This document shows, piece by piece, positions 7,990-16,269 of a DNA stretch of 24,080 bases. The stretch spans positions 1-24,080 of the forward strand of contig JBEIHC010000037.1 of NCBI GenBank assembly GCA_040381555.1, in the 5' to 3' direction. The position numbers were made by a program, and so were the translations under genes. Source of the stretch: CANHCC01 sp040381555 (GTDB lineage: Bacteria > Bacteroidota > Bacteroidia > J057 > RFSG01). The notes below the pieces were generated by a model. The model was not told the origin of the DNA, searched no databases, and saw only the letters and a program-made list of their open reading frames with translations. Numbering within the stretch: position 1 is the first letter of the stretch; each line of letters begins with the position of its first letter.

Positions 7990-8526
7990 CTAATTAATAG
8001 CTCTTTTTTGATATTCTTCCGGAAAATCTTGGATTCTGAGTAAACGAGTCCTTAAACCTTCATTTTGATTGGCTTGTAAAATAATCTCTTCTTTAAACGA
8101 CTCTCCAATACCATAATCCCATGACTTTAGGTGGATTAGTTTAGAAGTGTCCAACCAACTGACATCTACTTTATACAATATGGAATCCCATTCGAATTCT
8201 ATTTCGTTCAGGATTTTAGATCTATTCTCTTGACCCCCATACAAATCACGCCATAAAAGATATCGCTGACCGGGAGCATGAATAAACAGATCCCCCTTTA
8301 CAGAAAACTCTACAAGGGTATCTTTTCCTAAATGATTAAAAACTAATGTATGCGGTCCTTCTTCTATCGAAATTTCTTCGCTCAAGCCTGAAGCGATTGT
8401 ATATTTTTTCTCATCCAACTGAAAAGTCCAAGGTTCTGAGCCAGCATTATCCACTTGAATTATCTGACCACAACCCATTAAAAAGAGGCAATAAAAAAAT
8501 AATAGGAGCTCAATTCGAATTCGCAT
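7990..8526 (-). CDS. Small lipoprotein with PEGA-like N-terminal half
   Basis: 178 residues from the ATG at 8524-8526. I chose this start because it gives a clean lipoprotein signal: basic MRIRIE, a hydrophobic core and lipobox LMGC with Cys19. An earlier start at 8571 would put 15 residues before it. After the Cys the pattern NAGSEPWTFQLDEKKYTIASG, then EEGPHTLVF, resembles PEGA-type beta domains (a short substituted-peptide motif ending in G-H-x-L), but the match is loose. The C-terminal half is not recognised. The start overlaps the end of the glycosyltransferase gene by 17 bases, and the stop lies 24 bases before the membrane phosphatase, so it may work with that protein's periplasmic part (inference). 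Confidence 0.7.
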   Translation of the reverse strand: MRIRIELLLFFYCLFLMGCGQIIQVDNAGSEPWTFQLDEKKYTIASGLSEEISIEEGPHTLVFNHLGKDTLVEFSVKGDLFIHAPGQRYLLWRDLYGGQENRSKILNEIEFEWDSILYKVDVSWLDTSKLIHLKSWDYGIGESFKEEIILQANQNEGLRTRLLRIQDFPEEYQKRAIN

Positions 8527-9682
8527 ATCTGATTTTTTCAAAATAATGTACCTGATGATTGATATCAGCATTTTTTTCTACCCAATTTCTATTCTGAATT
8601 ACTTTGTTTTTTTGATCTTCCCGGTTCAAAAAGCTGCACCAAGATACGACTTTGTCTAACAGACTCTGCCCATCTATCTTATCTATCAAACTTAAATGGA
8701 CCCCCTTTTGTAAAAACTCCCGATTTCCAGGAATATCTGAAAGAATGGGATAAAGACCGGAAGCTAATCCTTGTAATACACTGGCAGATAACCCATCGTA
8801 AACCGGAATTGAAACTAATATATCTGATAGAGCAAAGAATTCCTGCACCGTTTGTTCGGATAAAGTTTCCTGAATAAAAAGAAAATTGGGAGCGTGTAGG
8901 GCCAGTATTTGTTCCTGCAATCTCGGAGGAATTTCATAATTACCCTTCCATAAAACCCAAAAAAAATCGGGTTGGTTGGCAGAAAGTTTAATGGCATCCA
9001 AAATAATCTGAGCCTGATAAATAGGTTTTAATCCTCTGGGGCACAGAATAATTTTTGCAGATTCGGGTAAATGATATTTTTGCCTTAATCTCTTTTTATC
9101 GCCATCCTCCACAATTGCCCACTTTCCCATTTCAATTCCCCAGGTAAACAATTTCACCGTAGGAGCAATCTCCGGCACCAAATGTTGTATTCCATGAACG
9201 AGTGCCTCATTATCCGCAAAGACAGAATCAGCATACTTCAAGGTTCTTTTCACCTGCCACCTGTGCCAGATAAAACTAAAGTACTTTTGAATGCCAAACT
9301 TGGATGATTCGGCATTCCATCCATTTGATTGATAAGTCGCATCTGTATATTCCAATACATCTGCACCTAAAGCCATTAAAGTTAAGGGTCGGCAATCAGT
9401 TAATCGTCCCCAAACACCAAAAGGAGTAATATGCAGTGCATGTATATCATCCGGTTTTTCTAATTTGAGAATGGAACGCACTTTAGGGGCAGAATACCAA
9501 AAATCTGCATAAGTCCATACACCTGAATTACGACCGCTTACCGGAATAATGCGCGCGTAGGGTAAAGCTCGTGCTTCTGGTTCCGGGCAAATAAAAACAA
9601 CCTCCTTACCTGCTTCATGCAAAGCCTTTGCCCATTTACAGGCATGTATATCCCTAGGGGTACAGAGAATGGCGACTTTCAA
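8510..9682 (-). CDS. Glycosyltransferase family 4 (GT-B fold)
   Basis: 390 residues. The N-terminal Rossmann-like half starts MKVAILCTPRDIHACKWAKAL, with HALHITPFGVWG near 81-92. A linker around 180-200 leads to the C-terminal nucleotide-sugar half with ILCPRGLKPIYQ (212-223) and the family 4 acceptor/donor motif DGLSASVLQGLASGLYPI (296-313), in which the usual E-x7-E is only partly kept (no Glu at the first position). It probably moves a sugar to a surface polysaccharide or lipid, but the substrate cannot be read from sequence. The ATG overlaps the stop of the upstream phosphatase gene by 4 bases, so the two are probably translationally coupled. Confidence 0.83.
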   Translation of the reverse strand: MKVAILCTPRDIHACKWAKALHEAGKEVVFICPEPEARALPYARIIPVSGRNSGVWTYADFWYSAPKVRSILKLEKPDDIHALHITPFGVWGRLTDCRPLTLMALGADVLEYTDATYQSNGWNAESSKFGIQKYFSFIWHRWQVKRTLKYADSVFADNEALVHGIQHLVPEIAPTVKLFTWGIEMGKWAIVEDGDKKRLRQKYHLPESAKIILCPRGLKPIYQAQIILDAIKLSANQPDFFWVLWKGNYEIPPRLQEQILALHAPNFLFIQETLSEQTVQEFFALSDILVSIPVYDGLSASVLQGLASGLYPILSDIPGNREFLQKGVHLSLIDKIDGQSLLDKVVSWCSFLNREDQKNKVIQNRNWVEKNADINHQVHYFEKIRYANSN

Positions 9683-11235
9683 GAAACTACTTTTGACTGA
9701 TAGATGGTAAGCTTGCGCTCAAAAACTTGTTCAAATAGCTCCTTTGCAGCCATAGCTGAAAGTATTTCTATTTCAACGGATTCAGATGCCGTAACAATTA
9801 ACTCAATTTGATTGCCTCTGAGCTGAACTTCCACCCTTTTAATCAATTGCCTATGCCCTCTGTCTAAGTTATCGGCAATCCTTAAAATGCCAGCTAATTG
9901 GCGAACCAAAGTTTTATGTAAGGGATGCAAGAGTGCAAAGTGCAAATGATCCCGAGTAGGAAAACTTTTTCGGTGATATCGAACGGTATTGCTAATCACA
10001 AGCAATTCGTCCGTAGAAAATCCGGGCATGCCTGAATTCAACACCAAATACTGTCCATGTTTATGATGTCCACTGCGATTTAAAAAATGGCCTACATCAT
10101 GCAGCATGGAAGCATATTTTAACATTTCTCGCTCTTCTTCCCCATAGCCCAATAGGCTTTCCATCTGGTCAAAAATACTCTGAGCAAGAAGGGCTGTCTG
10201 ATCTCCATGAGATTCATCAAATTGAAATCTTGCACCCAGGTTGCGCACGGAGCGTTCTCTCAGATTGCGATCGGTAGAACCGGGTCCCAAAGCTTCGAAC
10301 CTGCGTGTATCAATATAGTCATACAGAATACCCTCCTTTAAGGCATAAGAGCTGAGGGCAACTTGCTTCAAATTCAGGTGTTGAAAAAGAACTTCTAAGA
10401 TAACAGATCCGACAACGATCAAATCCACTCTGCTGGAATCCATCCCGGGCAAAACGCTTCTTTCTGTTTTGGTGAGAGAAGTAAGTTTTTTAAAAACTGC
10501 TTCAAATTGTTGAGGGTCGAAACGATATCCGTTAATATGGTCTATTGAGTGAATATCCTTATTTTGATAGGCAATCATGGTGGCCAAAGTATCAAAGGTG
10601 CCGGAAGAACCGACCAATAAGGAAATATCAAACTCCTTCAACTCTTGAATAAGGCCCGATGCTTGCTCCAGAATTAAACTTCGGCAAGCTTCGATTTCTT
10701 CAGGTTGTATAGGGTCTGAAGGACGAATTTTATCCCATAATCTGGCAGCGCCCAAATTGAGCGATCGAAGTAATCGAATATGCCCATCCCGTGAGACGAT
10801 AAATTCAACACTCCCCCCCCCAATATCTACCATGAGCACAGCCTCCCCATGCGGAAGTTGCACCGCATTTTTTACTCCCTGAAAAATCAAGGCAGCTTCT
10901 TCATTTCCATTAATAGTTCTAATCTCAATGCCCGCCTGAGATTTAGCCTCTTCAATAAAGGCTGCGGCGTTGGAAGCTCCCCGAATAGCACTAGTGGCAA
11001 AAGCAAAAACCTTCTCTGCCTGTCGGGAATCTATCAACTTCTTCAAATTAACCAGTGCTTTAATTCCCCTTTTGAAGGCTTGAGGAGCAATTTCACCTGA
11101 ATTAATGCCTCCTTCGCCTAGTTTAACCGGCTCACGAAACTTTTCTTTAATGGTGAACTCATTGCGTTCATTAAGCTCCACAATCAATAAATGAAAAGTA
11201 TTCGTACCCAAATCAATCACCGCAATAGTTTCCAT
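9679..11235 (-). CDS. Ppx/GppA family exopolyphosphatase / pppGpp phosphohydrolase with HD-type C-terminus
   Basis: 518 residues, the usual length for full-length Ppx. The ASKHA-fold ATPase-like core shows phosphate-1 motif IDLGTNTFHLLIVE (7-20), VDIGGGSVEF (136-145), LGAARLW (161-167) and VGSSGTFDTLA (208-218). The C-terminal part (about 325-518) is an HD-like all-helical domain with YASMLHDVGHFLNRSGHHKHG (374-394; H379-D380). Family members hydrolyse polyphosphate and/or the 5' phosphate of pppGpp; sequence alone does not separate these. It is the first gene of the long minus-strand run and faces the MMPL gene across a 164-base AT-rich gap, so a promoter for the run should lie there. Confidence 0.88.
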   Translation of the reverse strand: METIAVIDLGTNTFHLLIVELNERNEFTIKEKFREPVKLGEGGINSGEIAPQAFKRGIKALVNLKKLIDSRQAEKVFAFATSAIRGASNAAAFIEEAKSQAGIEIRTINGNEEAALIFQGVKNAVQLPHGEAVLMVDIGGGSVEFIVSRDGHIRLLRSLNLGAARLWDKIRPSDPIQPEEIEACRSLILEQASGLIQELKEFDISLLVGSSGTFDTLATMIAYQNKDIHSIDHINGYRFDPQQFEAVFKKLTSLTKTERSVLPGMDSSRVDLIVVGSVILEVLFQHLNLKQVALSSYALKEGILYDYIDTRRFEALGPGSTDRNLRERSVRNLGARFQFDESHGDQTALLAQSIFDQMESLLGYGEEEREMLKYASMLHDVGHFLNRSGHHKHGQYLVLNSGMPGFSTDELLVISNTVRYHRKSFPTRDHLHFALLHPLHKTLVRQLAGILRIADNLDRGHRQLIKRVEVQLRGNQIELIVTASESVEIEILSAMAAKELFEQVFERKLTIYQSKVVS

Positions 11236-11399
11236 ATCAAAGGTTAAGCATATTATAATTATAATTACAATTAGGTCAGTAAGTTCCGTTATCCCTTAGA
11301 ATTATGAAAAGCGCAACTATTCAATACAAAACAACTAATTTTTATCCCATTTAAGTAAACATTGGATGATTTTTTCGATTCTTTTGTTGTAAAGTTTCT
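11236..11399. promoter_or_regulatory. AT-rich divergent intergenic region between ppx-like and MMPL genes
   Basis: This 164-base gap must carry the start signals of two divergent transcripts. On the minus strand TTAACCTTTG ends 2 bases before the Ppx ATG, and on the plus strand TTCTTTTG lies at 11379-11386, 13 bases before the MMPL ATG. Both are one change or one spacer base from the Bacteroidota TAnnTTTG element and neither is exact. A run of alternating TAAT/ATTA around 11251-11270 is partly palindromic. No small gene or RNA was recognised. Confidence 0.35.
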
Positions 11400-13709
11400 A
11401 TGGCAAAATTCCTTCTCCGGTATCGCAATATTCTTTTAATCCTCTTTATAGGATGCACCCTACTCGCATTGGGCGGGATAGTTAGACTAAAAATAAACTT
11501 CAGTTTTGACAAATTTTTCCCAAGTCAAGATGAAGCTGTTCATTATTTCCGAAAATACGAAACCCTGTTCTCTCAAAACGACCGGGTAATATATATTGCC
11601 CTTCGAAACCCCAATGGTTCCATTTTTGAAAAAGAATTTCTTCAAAAGGAAGCTGAACTTCGGGAGGCCATAGTCTCTATTCCCAACATTGACAGTGTAT
11701 TTTCTGCTGGCAACCTTCCGGATGTTCGTCGCACCCCCCTAGGTTTCAGTATCAAATCGGCTTTACGATTCGAAACCCCTGAACAACTCAATCGAAGTAA
11801 AAAACACTTTCAAGAAGATGCCTTCCTTCGAACTATGTTTATTAGCAAGAATGAAGAATGGATGAGCGTTTTTATCTTACTGAATCCTACAATTTTAGAT
11901 TCCCCACTGAGAGATGAGGTATATGATAAACTTCGGGTTACACTGGATGCGTGGGGCATGGAATATAAAATTTCAGGGATTCCAGCAATCCGTACAGAAT
12001 ATGTTCGTAAAGTAACGAAAGAGCTTGCTCTGTTTATTTCAATCTCGCTTTTGCTCATAGTCTTGTTTTTGTTTGCCGTATTTAGAACCTGGTGGGGAGT
12101 AATTCTACCTTTACTTGGGGTATTGTTTCCTGTGATTTGGTTAATGGGGCTTATGGGTTGGCTGGGCATGGAACTCGATCTGTTGACAACCTTACTTCCC
12201 TCCCTTCTATTTATTGTGGGCACATCTGATATTATTCATTTACTTAGTAAGTTTCTGCAGGAAATTCATTTAGGAAAGAATAAAATGAAAGCCATGCTAA
12301 TTACGGTACAGGAAGTTGGTTGGTTGACCTTTCTGACGAGTTTTTCTACCGCGGTGAGTTTGGGTAGCTTGTACTTTTCTGCACTCAAACCCGTGCAAGA
12401 CTTTGGAATTTATTCCTCCATTGGGGTAATTATTGCCTTTATCATCACCTATCTCATTTTGCCCGGTCTTATACTACTTCTACCCATTCAATCTTATCAA
12501 AAAGTTAGAAATGAGGGTTGGCTTAAAATCTCCCATGCGCATCAATTTGCAAAGCTTTGGCACTTTATCAATCGCCATCAAAACAAAATATTTAGAATAA
12601 CACTTGCCATTTCTATCCTTGGACTGATTGGAACCCTAAGAGTTGATGAAAACATTCGATTATTGGATGACTTAGGAGCAAATGATGAAACACGGCAGAA
12701 CATGACTTTTTTTGAAGAACAGTTTATGGGAGTTCGGTACTTGGAAGTGGCTATTCAACCTAAAAAGGGGGTAGAAATGACCGATTTGAAATTTCTCCAA
12801 GAGGTTGAAAAATTAGAAAGATTTCTGGAGGCTTCCGGACAATGCAAAGCCCTGATTTCACTGCCAGATGTATATCGGAGAGCCAATAAAATCCTACACT
12901 TTCAACAAAACCGTTACAATAGATTACCGACCAATCAAGAAGCAGCTGATGAAATTTCTCAAATAGCTCAGGGAAATCCTGTTTGGAAAAATGTCTGCAA
13001 TGATTCGGCCAGAATAACCCGAATTTCAGCCAAAATGGAAGATTTGGGCAGCTATCAAATGGCTGCGCTTGAGAAAAATACTCGAAATTTTGCCCAAACG
13101 AACACCGACACCAGCTTGTATAGCTGGAGATTTACGGGAACGGCTATTCTTTTCGAAAAAAACAATGAATATCTAACAGCAGGCTTATTTTCTGGATTAA
13201 TTGTGTCGGCTCTGATTATTTTGTTGAGCATGGGTACTTTATTTTTTTCGTTCAGGATGCTCTTTCTAGCGCTTATTCCCAACTTAATTCCCATCCTTGT
13301 TTTGGGAGGCGTAATGGGATTTTCCGGAATTAGCCTCAAAGCCTCTACCGTAATAGTTATTTCCTTGTGCTTTGGGATTGCCTTCGACGATACCATTCAT
13401 TTCTTGGGAAGATTAAAGCTAGAGATGAAAAAAGGGTACACTTCAGTGGATGAGTTGTTGCAACGAACCCTATCTGCCTGTGGAGAAGGACTGGTTCTCA
13501 CTACTTTAGTACTCTCTGCCGGATTTTTAATCTTGGTTTTATCCGATTTCGGGGGCACCTTTTATATCGGTCTGTTTAGTTGCGTCACTTTACTCGTGGC
13601 CTTGGCTGCCGATATATTTGTACTGCCCGTATTGATTAAAAGATTTTTTCCAAAATCGTGGATACCCAAGCCAGTAGAAGCAAAGGAAAAAGACGCTCGT
13701 TTGCCTTAA
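11400..13709 (+). CDS. MMPL/RND superfamily membrane transporter
   Basis: 769 residues with the two-fold RND/MMPL plan: TM1 about 10-28, a large periplasmic loop about 30-208, a bundle of five TMs about 210-365, TM7 about 396-412, a second periplasmic loop about 413-592 and a last TM bundle about 593-750. In each half the fourth helix carries acidic residues: VGTSDIIH (D277) and GIAFDDTIHFLG (D663/D664), the likely proton-relay positions. Many family members export lipids or hydrophobic compounds. This one is not tied to a substrate. No membrane fusion protein or outer-membrane factor is adjacent. The next gene starts 42 bases downstream with its own promoter-like motif, so it may be monocistronic. 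Confidence 0.88.
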   Translation: MAKFLLRYRNILLILFIGCTLLALGGIVRLKINFSFDKFFPSQDEAVHYFRKYETLFSQNDRVIYIALRNPNGSIFEKEFLQKEAELREAIVSIPNIDSVFSAGNLPDVRRTPLGFSIKSALRFETPEQLNRSKKHFQEDAFLRTMFISKNEEWMSVFILLNPTILDSPLRDEVYDKLRVTLDAWGMEYKISGIPAIRTEYVRKVTKELALFISISLLLIVLFLFAVFRTWWGVILPLLGVLFPVIWLMGLMGWLGMELDLLTTLLPSLLFIVGTSDIIHLLSKFLQEIHLGKNKMKAMLITVQEVGWLTFLTSFSTAVSLGSLYFSALKPVQDFGIYSSIGVIIAFIITYLILPGLILLLPIQSYQKVRNEGWLKISHAHQFAKLWHFINRHQNKIFRITLAISILGLIGTLRVDENIRLLDDLGANDETRQNMTFFEEQFMGVRYLEVAIQPKKGVEMTDLKFLQEVEKLERFLEASGQCKALISLPDVYRRANKILHFQQNRYNRLPTNQEAADEISQIAQGNPVWKNVCNDSARITRISAKMEDLGSYQMAALEKNTRNFAQTNTDTSLYSWRFTGTAILFEKNNEYLTAGLFSGLIVSALIILLSMGTLFFSFRMLFLALIPNLIPILVLGGVMGFSGISLKASTVIVISLCFGIAFDDTIHFLGRLKLEMKKGYTSVDELLQRTLSACGEGLVLTTLVLSAGFLILVLSDFGGTFYIGLFSCVTLLVALAADIFVLPVLIKRFFPKSWIPKPVEAKEKDARLP

Positions 13710-13714
13710 TTTTA

Positions 13715-13722
13715 TACTTTTG
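13715..13722 (+). promoter_or_regulatory. Putative -7 promoter element for the E2 gene
   Basis: TACTTTTG is an exact match to the Bacteroidota -7 consensus TAnnTTTG, 29 bases before the ATG at 13752. This would leave a leader of about 22-25 bases. No TTG at the usual -33 spacing was found. Confidence 0.45.
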
Positions 13723-13751
13723 CTGTCTGAATAAAACCGATAAAAAGATAT

Positions 13752-14999
13752 ATGGCTGAAATCATTGAGATGCCGAAATTAAGTGACACCATGACAATTG
13801 GGGTCATTGCGTCTTGGAACAAGAAAAAAGGCGAAAAAGTAAAATCTGGAGAACTACTTGCAGAAGTAGAAACAGATAAAGCAACCATGGAACTCGAATC
13901 CTATTTTGATGGGATATTGCTCTACACAGCTGTTGAGGCTGGAGGGGGCGTACCTGTAGGAGATTTAATTGCCATCATTGGAAAAGAAGGGGAAGAGGTA
14001 AGTGGAATTCTGGCAGAATATAATGCAAAAAAATCTGTGAGTACAGCTCCTGCCGCCCCAGAAGCAGTTGCAGCCCCTGCTGCTTCAGTGGCCGCTAGCG
14101 CTCCAGCCCCAGCGGTAACTGCCTCCCCTTCTCCTGGACTACCTGCAAGTGATAACCGAGTAAAAGCCTCCCCTTTGGCCAAAGCATTAGCCAAAGACAA
14201 AGGAATAGACATCAGCAGAATCAGTGGATCAGGTGAAGGAGGAAGAATCGTCAAAAAAGACATTGATAACTTTACCCCTTCCGCAGGAGCCTCGAGTTTC
14301 CAAGCTGTAAGCGGCGTAGAAAGTTATGATGAAGTGACGGTCTCCCAAATGCGGAAAACCATCGCCCGCAGATTAGGCGAAAGCAAATTTACTGCCCCAC
14401 ATTTCTACCTAACCATGGAAATCAACATGGATAAAGCGGTAGAAGCCAGAGCAAGTTTAAATGAAATTGCAGAAGTCAAGATATCTTTCAATGACCTAGT
14501 AATAAAAGCTGTTGCCGCAGCCTTACGGAAACATCCCAAAGTGAATTCCTCTTGGCTGGGAGATAAAATCCGCTACAACCACCACATACATATTGGAATG
14601 GCGGTTGCAGTAGAGGAAGGACTTCTAGTACCTGTTATTCGCTTTGCTGATAGCAAAAGTCTCACGCAAATTTCTCTTGAGGCAAAAGACTTCGGTGCAA
14701 AGGCTAAAAACAAACAATTACAACCTCAGGATTGGGAAGGAAATACTTTCACTATTTCAAACCTAGGGATGTTTGGCATCGATGAATTCACTGCCATCAT
14801 CAATCCTCCGGATGCTTGTATCCTGGCTGTAGGAGGCATTTCTCAGCAACCTATTGTAAAGAACGGTCAAATCGTTCCGGGAAATATCATGAAAGTAACC
14901 CTGTCTTGTGATCATCGGGTAGTAGATGGGGCAATTGGCTCGGCTTTCCTCCAAACCTTAAAGTCTAATTTGGAAAATCCCGTAAGAATTCTGTTGTGA
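13752..14999 (+). CDS. Dihydrolipoamide acetyltransferase (E2) of the pyruvate dehydrogenase complex
   Basis: 415 residues. A single lipoyl domain (1-80) has the lipoylated K43 in ETDKATMELE. An Ala/Pro/Val-rich flexible linker (about 95-133) leads to a peripheral subunit-binding domain (about 135-172; ASPLAKALAKDKGIDI and GEGGRIVKKDI). The catalytic domain (about 190-415) ends with the active-site signature DHRVVDG (H388, D392). MPKLSDTMTIGVI and the catalytic-domain sequence point to pyruvate E2 rather than 2-oxoglutarate or branched-chain E2. It transfers acetyl from E1-bound hydroxyethyl-ThDP through lipoamide to CoA. No E1 or E3 gene is next to it in this window. Confidence 0.88.
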   Translation: MAEIIEMPKLSDTMTIGVIASWNKKKGEKVKSGELLAEVETDKATMELESYFDGILLYTAVEAGGGVPVGDLIAIIGKEGEEVSGILAEYNAKKSVSTAPAAPEAVAAPAASVAASAPAPAVTASPSPGLPASDNRVKASPLAKALAKDKGIDISRISGSGEGGRIVKKDIDNFTPSAGASSFQAVSGVESYDEVTVSQMRKTIARRLGESKFTAPHFYLTMEINMDKAVEARASLNEIAEVKISFNDLVIKAVAAALRKHPKVNSSWLGDKIRYNHHIHIGMAVAVEEGLLVPVIRFADSKSLTQISLEAKDFGAKAKNKQLQPQDWEGNTFTISNLGMFGIDEFTAIINPPDACILAVGGISQQPIVKNGQIVPGNIMKVTLSCDHRVVDGAIGSAFLQTLKSNLENPVRILL

Positions 15000-15055
15000 G
15001 CTTGAAAAAATCTATTGTCAGCAATTTTTATTCTTCAAAGTCGAATCAGGAAACA

Positions 15056-15550
15056 ATGGTATCTACAAGTAGAATCGCGCCTATAATTTTGCCTATTCAC
15101 TGGACATTCCTTATATTTTTATCTTTGACTTTGTTTTTCTCCTGTACTTCTTCTGATGATTCTGCCATTTCAGGTGGTATTGACTTAAAAGAAGTGGCTA
15201 AAGATTCTAAACTCAATCCGAGGGAGCGGGCAGACAAAATGATGGAAGCGCTTAATTTTGTGCTTCGAGAGGTGGCCAAGGAAAAGGACAATACCAAATC
15301 GGCAGCAAAATTAGAATCCTATTTAGAATCTAACTCAGAAGCACTCAATACAATCACTCAAGATTTTGGGGACTGGTCTTTAAAGGCTTCTCAAGAAGAT
15401 TTGATGGATTATATTGGAGGGTTGCAAAGCAAGCCATTTTATGCAGAATTAGACTCTAACCTTACCCTTGTGGGCTATCGAATGATGGAGAGTCCGGAAT
15501 TGGAGAAATCCATGACTAAGTTATTGGCCTTAATCAATCCTCCTTCCTAA
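15056..15550 (+). CDS. Small lipoprotein of unknown function
   Basis: 164 residues from the ATG at 15056-15058. A GTG at 14996, overlapping the E2 stop by 4 bases, would also be open, but it would put 20 extra polar residues before the signal sequence, so I prefer the ATG. Hydrophobic segment 7-29 ends at LFFSC (Cys30), a relaxed Bacteroidota-type lipobox. The mature part is helical and acidic, with no recognised domain (motifs such as NPRERADKMMEALNFVLREV). It probably sits in the envelope. It lies just downstream of the E2 gene, but nothing links it to that enzyme. Confidence 0.6.
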   Translation: MVSTSRIAPIILPIHWTFLIFLSLTLFFSCTSSDDSAISGGIDLKEVAKDSKLNPRERADKMMEALNFVLREVAKEKDNTKSAAKLESYLESNSEALNTITQDFGDWSLKASQEDLMDYIGGLQSKPFYAELDSNLTLVGYRMMESPELEKSMTKLLALINPPS

Positions 15551-15559
15551 TTTTAATGA

Positions 15560-15591
15560 GTGCTGCACCCAAGTTGACTTGGGTGCAGCAC
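15560..15591. terminator. Perfect hairpin between convergent genes, likely bidirectional terminator
   Basis: GTGCTGCACCCAAGT (15560-15574) and its exact reverse complement (15577-15591) flank TG, giving a GC-rich stem of about 14 pairs with a four-base loop. It lies in the 50-base gap between the lipoprotein and transaldolase stop codons. No run of T follows on either strand; only TAAAAT or TTAAAAT is seen. It therefore fits a strong terminator-like hairpin rather than a textbook intrinsic terminator. Confidence 0.7.
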
Positions 15592-15600
15592 CCGCTAAAA

Positions 15601-16248
15601 TCATCCGATTTTTGCGGCGTCTTTTAAGAATTGCTCTAGGCCTTTATCCGTGAGTGGATGTTTAAACAACCCTTCGATAACCTTGTAAGGCATCGTGGCC
15701 ACATCTGCACCCATTTCTGCACACTGTACTAAGTGAAGCGTGTGTCGTATAGATGCCGCTAATATTTGAGTTTCAATTCCGTAATTACTGAATATCTGAC
15801 GAATACTCGCGATTAGAGCCATTCCATTATGGCCTACATCATCTAATCTGCCTAAAAATGGGCTGACATAAGTTGCCCCAGCCTTGGCAGCTATTAACGC
15901 CTGGGCGGAAGAAAAAATCAGCGTACAATTCGTGCGAATACCTTCCTCGGTAAAAGTGCGGATTGCTTTTATGCCTTCAGGTATCATCGGTACTTTTACC
16001 GTTATATTAGAATGCAACTGAGCCAATGCTCTTCCCTCTTTCATTATGCCGTCATAGTCCGTAGCGAAGACTTCCGCACTGACATCCCCAGGCCCTACAA
16101 GCTCACAAATAGTTTTGTAATGGGCATTCACATCCTTCACTCCTTCCCTTGCCATCAAGCTGGGATTGGTAGTTACGCCATCCAGAATACCCATTGCTGC
16201 GGCTTCACGGATCTCGTTTAAATTGGCAGTATCAACAAAAAATTTCAT
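15601..16248 (-). CDS. Transaldolase, TalC/Fsa-like small subfamily
   Basis: 215 residues, a TIM-barrel class I aldolase. D6 in FVDTANL, TTNPSLMA (26-33), Schiff-base K85 in ITVKVPM and the FLGRLDD loop (130-136) are all present. This size is shared by fructose-6-phosphate aldolase and the small TalC-type transaldolases. Position 59 is Glu (SAEV) and position 130 is Phe, where the E. coli aldolase has Gln59 and Tyr131, and those two changes favour transaldolase. It would exchange dihydroxyacetone units between sedoheptulose-7-P, glyceraldehyde-3-P, fructose-6-P and erythrose-4-P in the pentose phosphate pathway. It lies 21 bases after paaN on the same strand and is probably cotranscribed. Confidence 0.88.
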   Translation of the reverse strand: MKFFVDTANLNEIREAAAMGILDGVTTNPSLMAREGVKDVNAHYKTICELVGPGDVSAEVFATDYDGIMKEGRALAQLHSNITVKVPMIPEGIKAIRTFTEEGIRTNCTLIFSSAQALIAAKAGATYVSPFLGRLDDVGHNGMALIASIRQIFSNYGIETQILAASIRHTLHLVQCAEMGADVATMPYKVIEGLFKHPLTDKGLEQFLKDAAKIG

Positions 16249-16269
16249 AGGACTACTTTAATAAATAAA

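Noticed and set aside
11810..12223. Antisense open frame of 137 codons inside the MMPL gene
   Set aside because: It is opposite conserved transmembrane coding sequence, with no domain and no promoter-like motif of its own.
13922..14263. Antisense open frame of 113 codons opposite the E2 linker
   Set aside because: Its composition is the mirror of the Ala/Pro-rich linker and the PSBD on the other strand. The plus-strand frame is clearly the real gene.
14996..15055. GTG start at 14996 for the lipoprotein, overlapping the E2 stop
   Set aside because: It would put 20 polar residues before the signal sequence. The ATG at 15056 gives a normal lipoprotein signal. It stays possible because the overlap looks like coupling.
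15084..15091. TAATTTTG, an exact -7 match inside the lipoprotein signal-peptide coding region
   Set aside because: It is downstream of the chosen start, and no in-frame start follows before the lipobox, so it is taken as chance.
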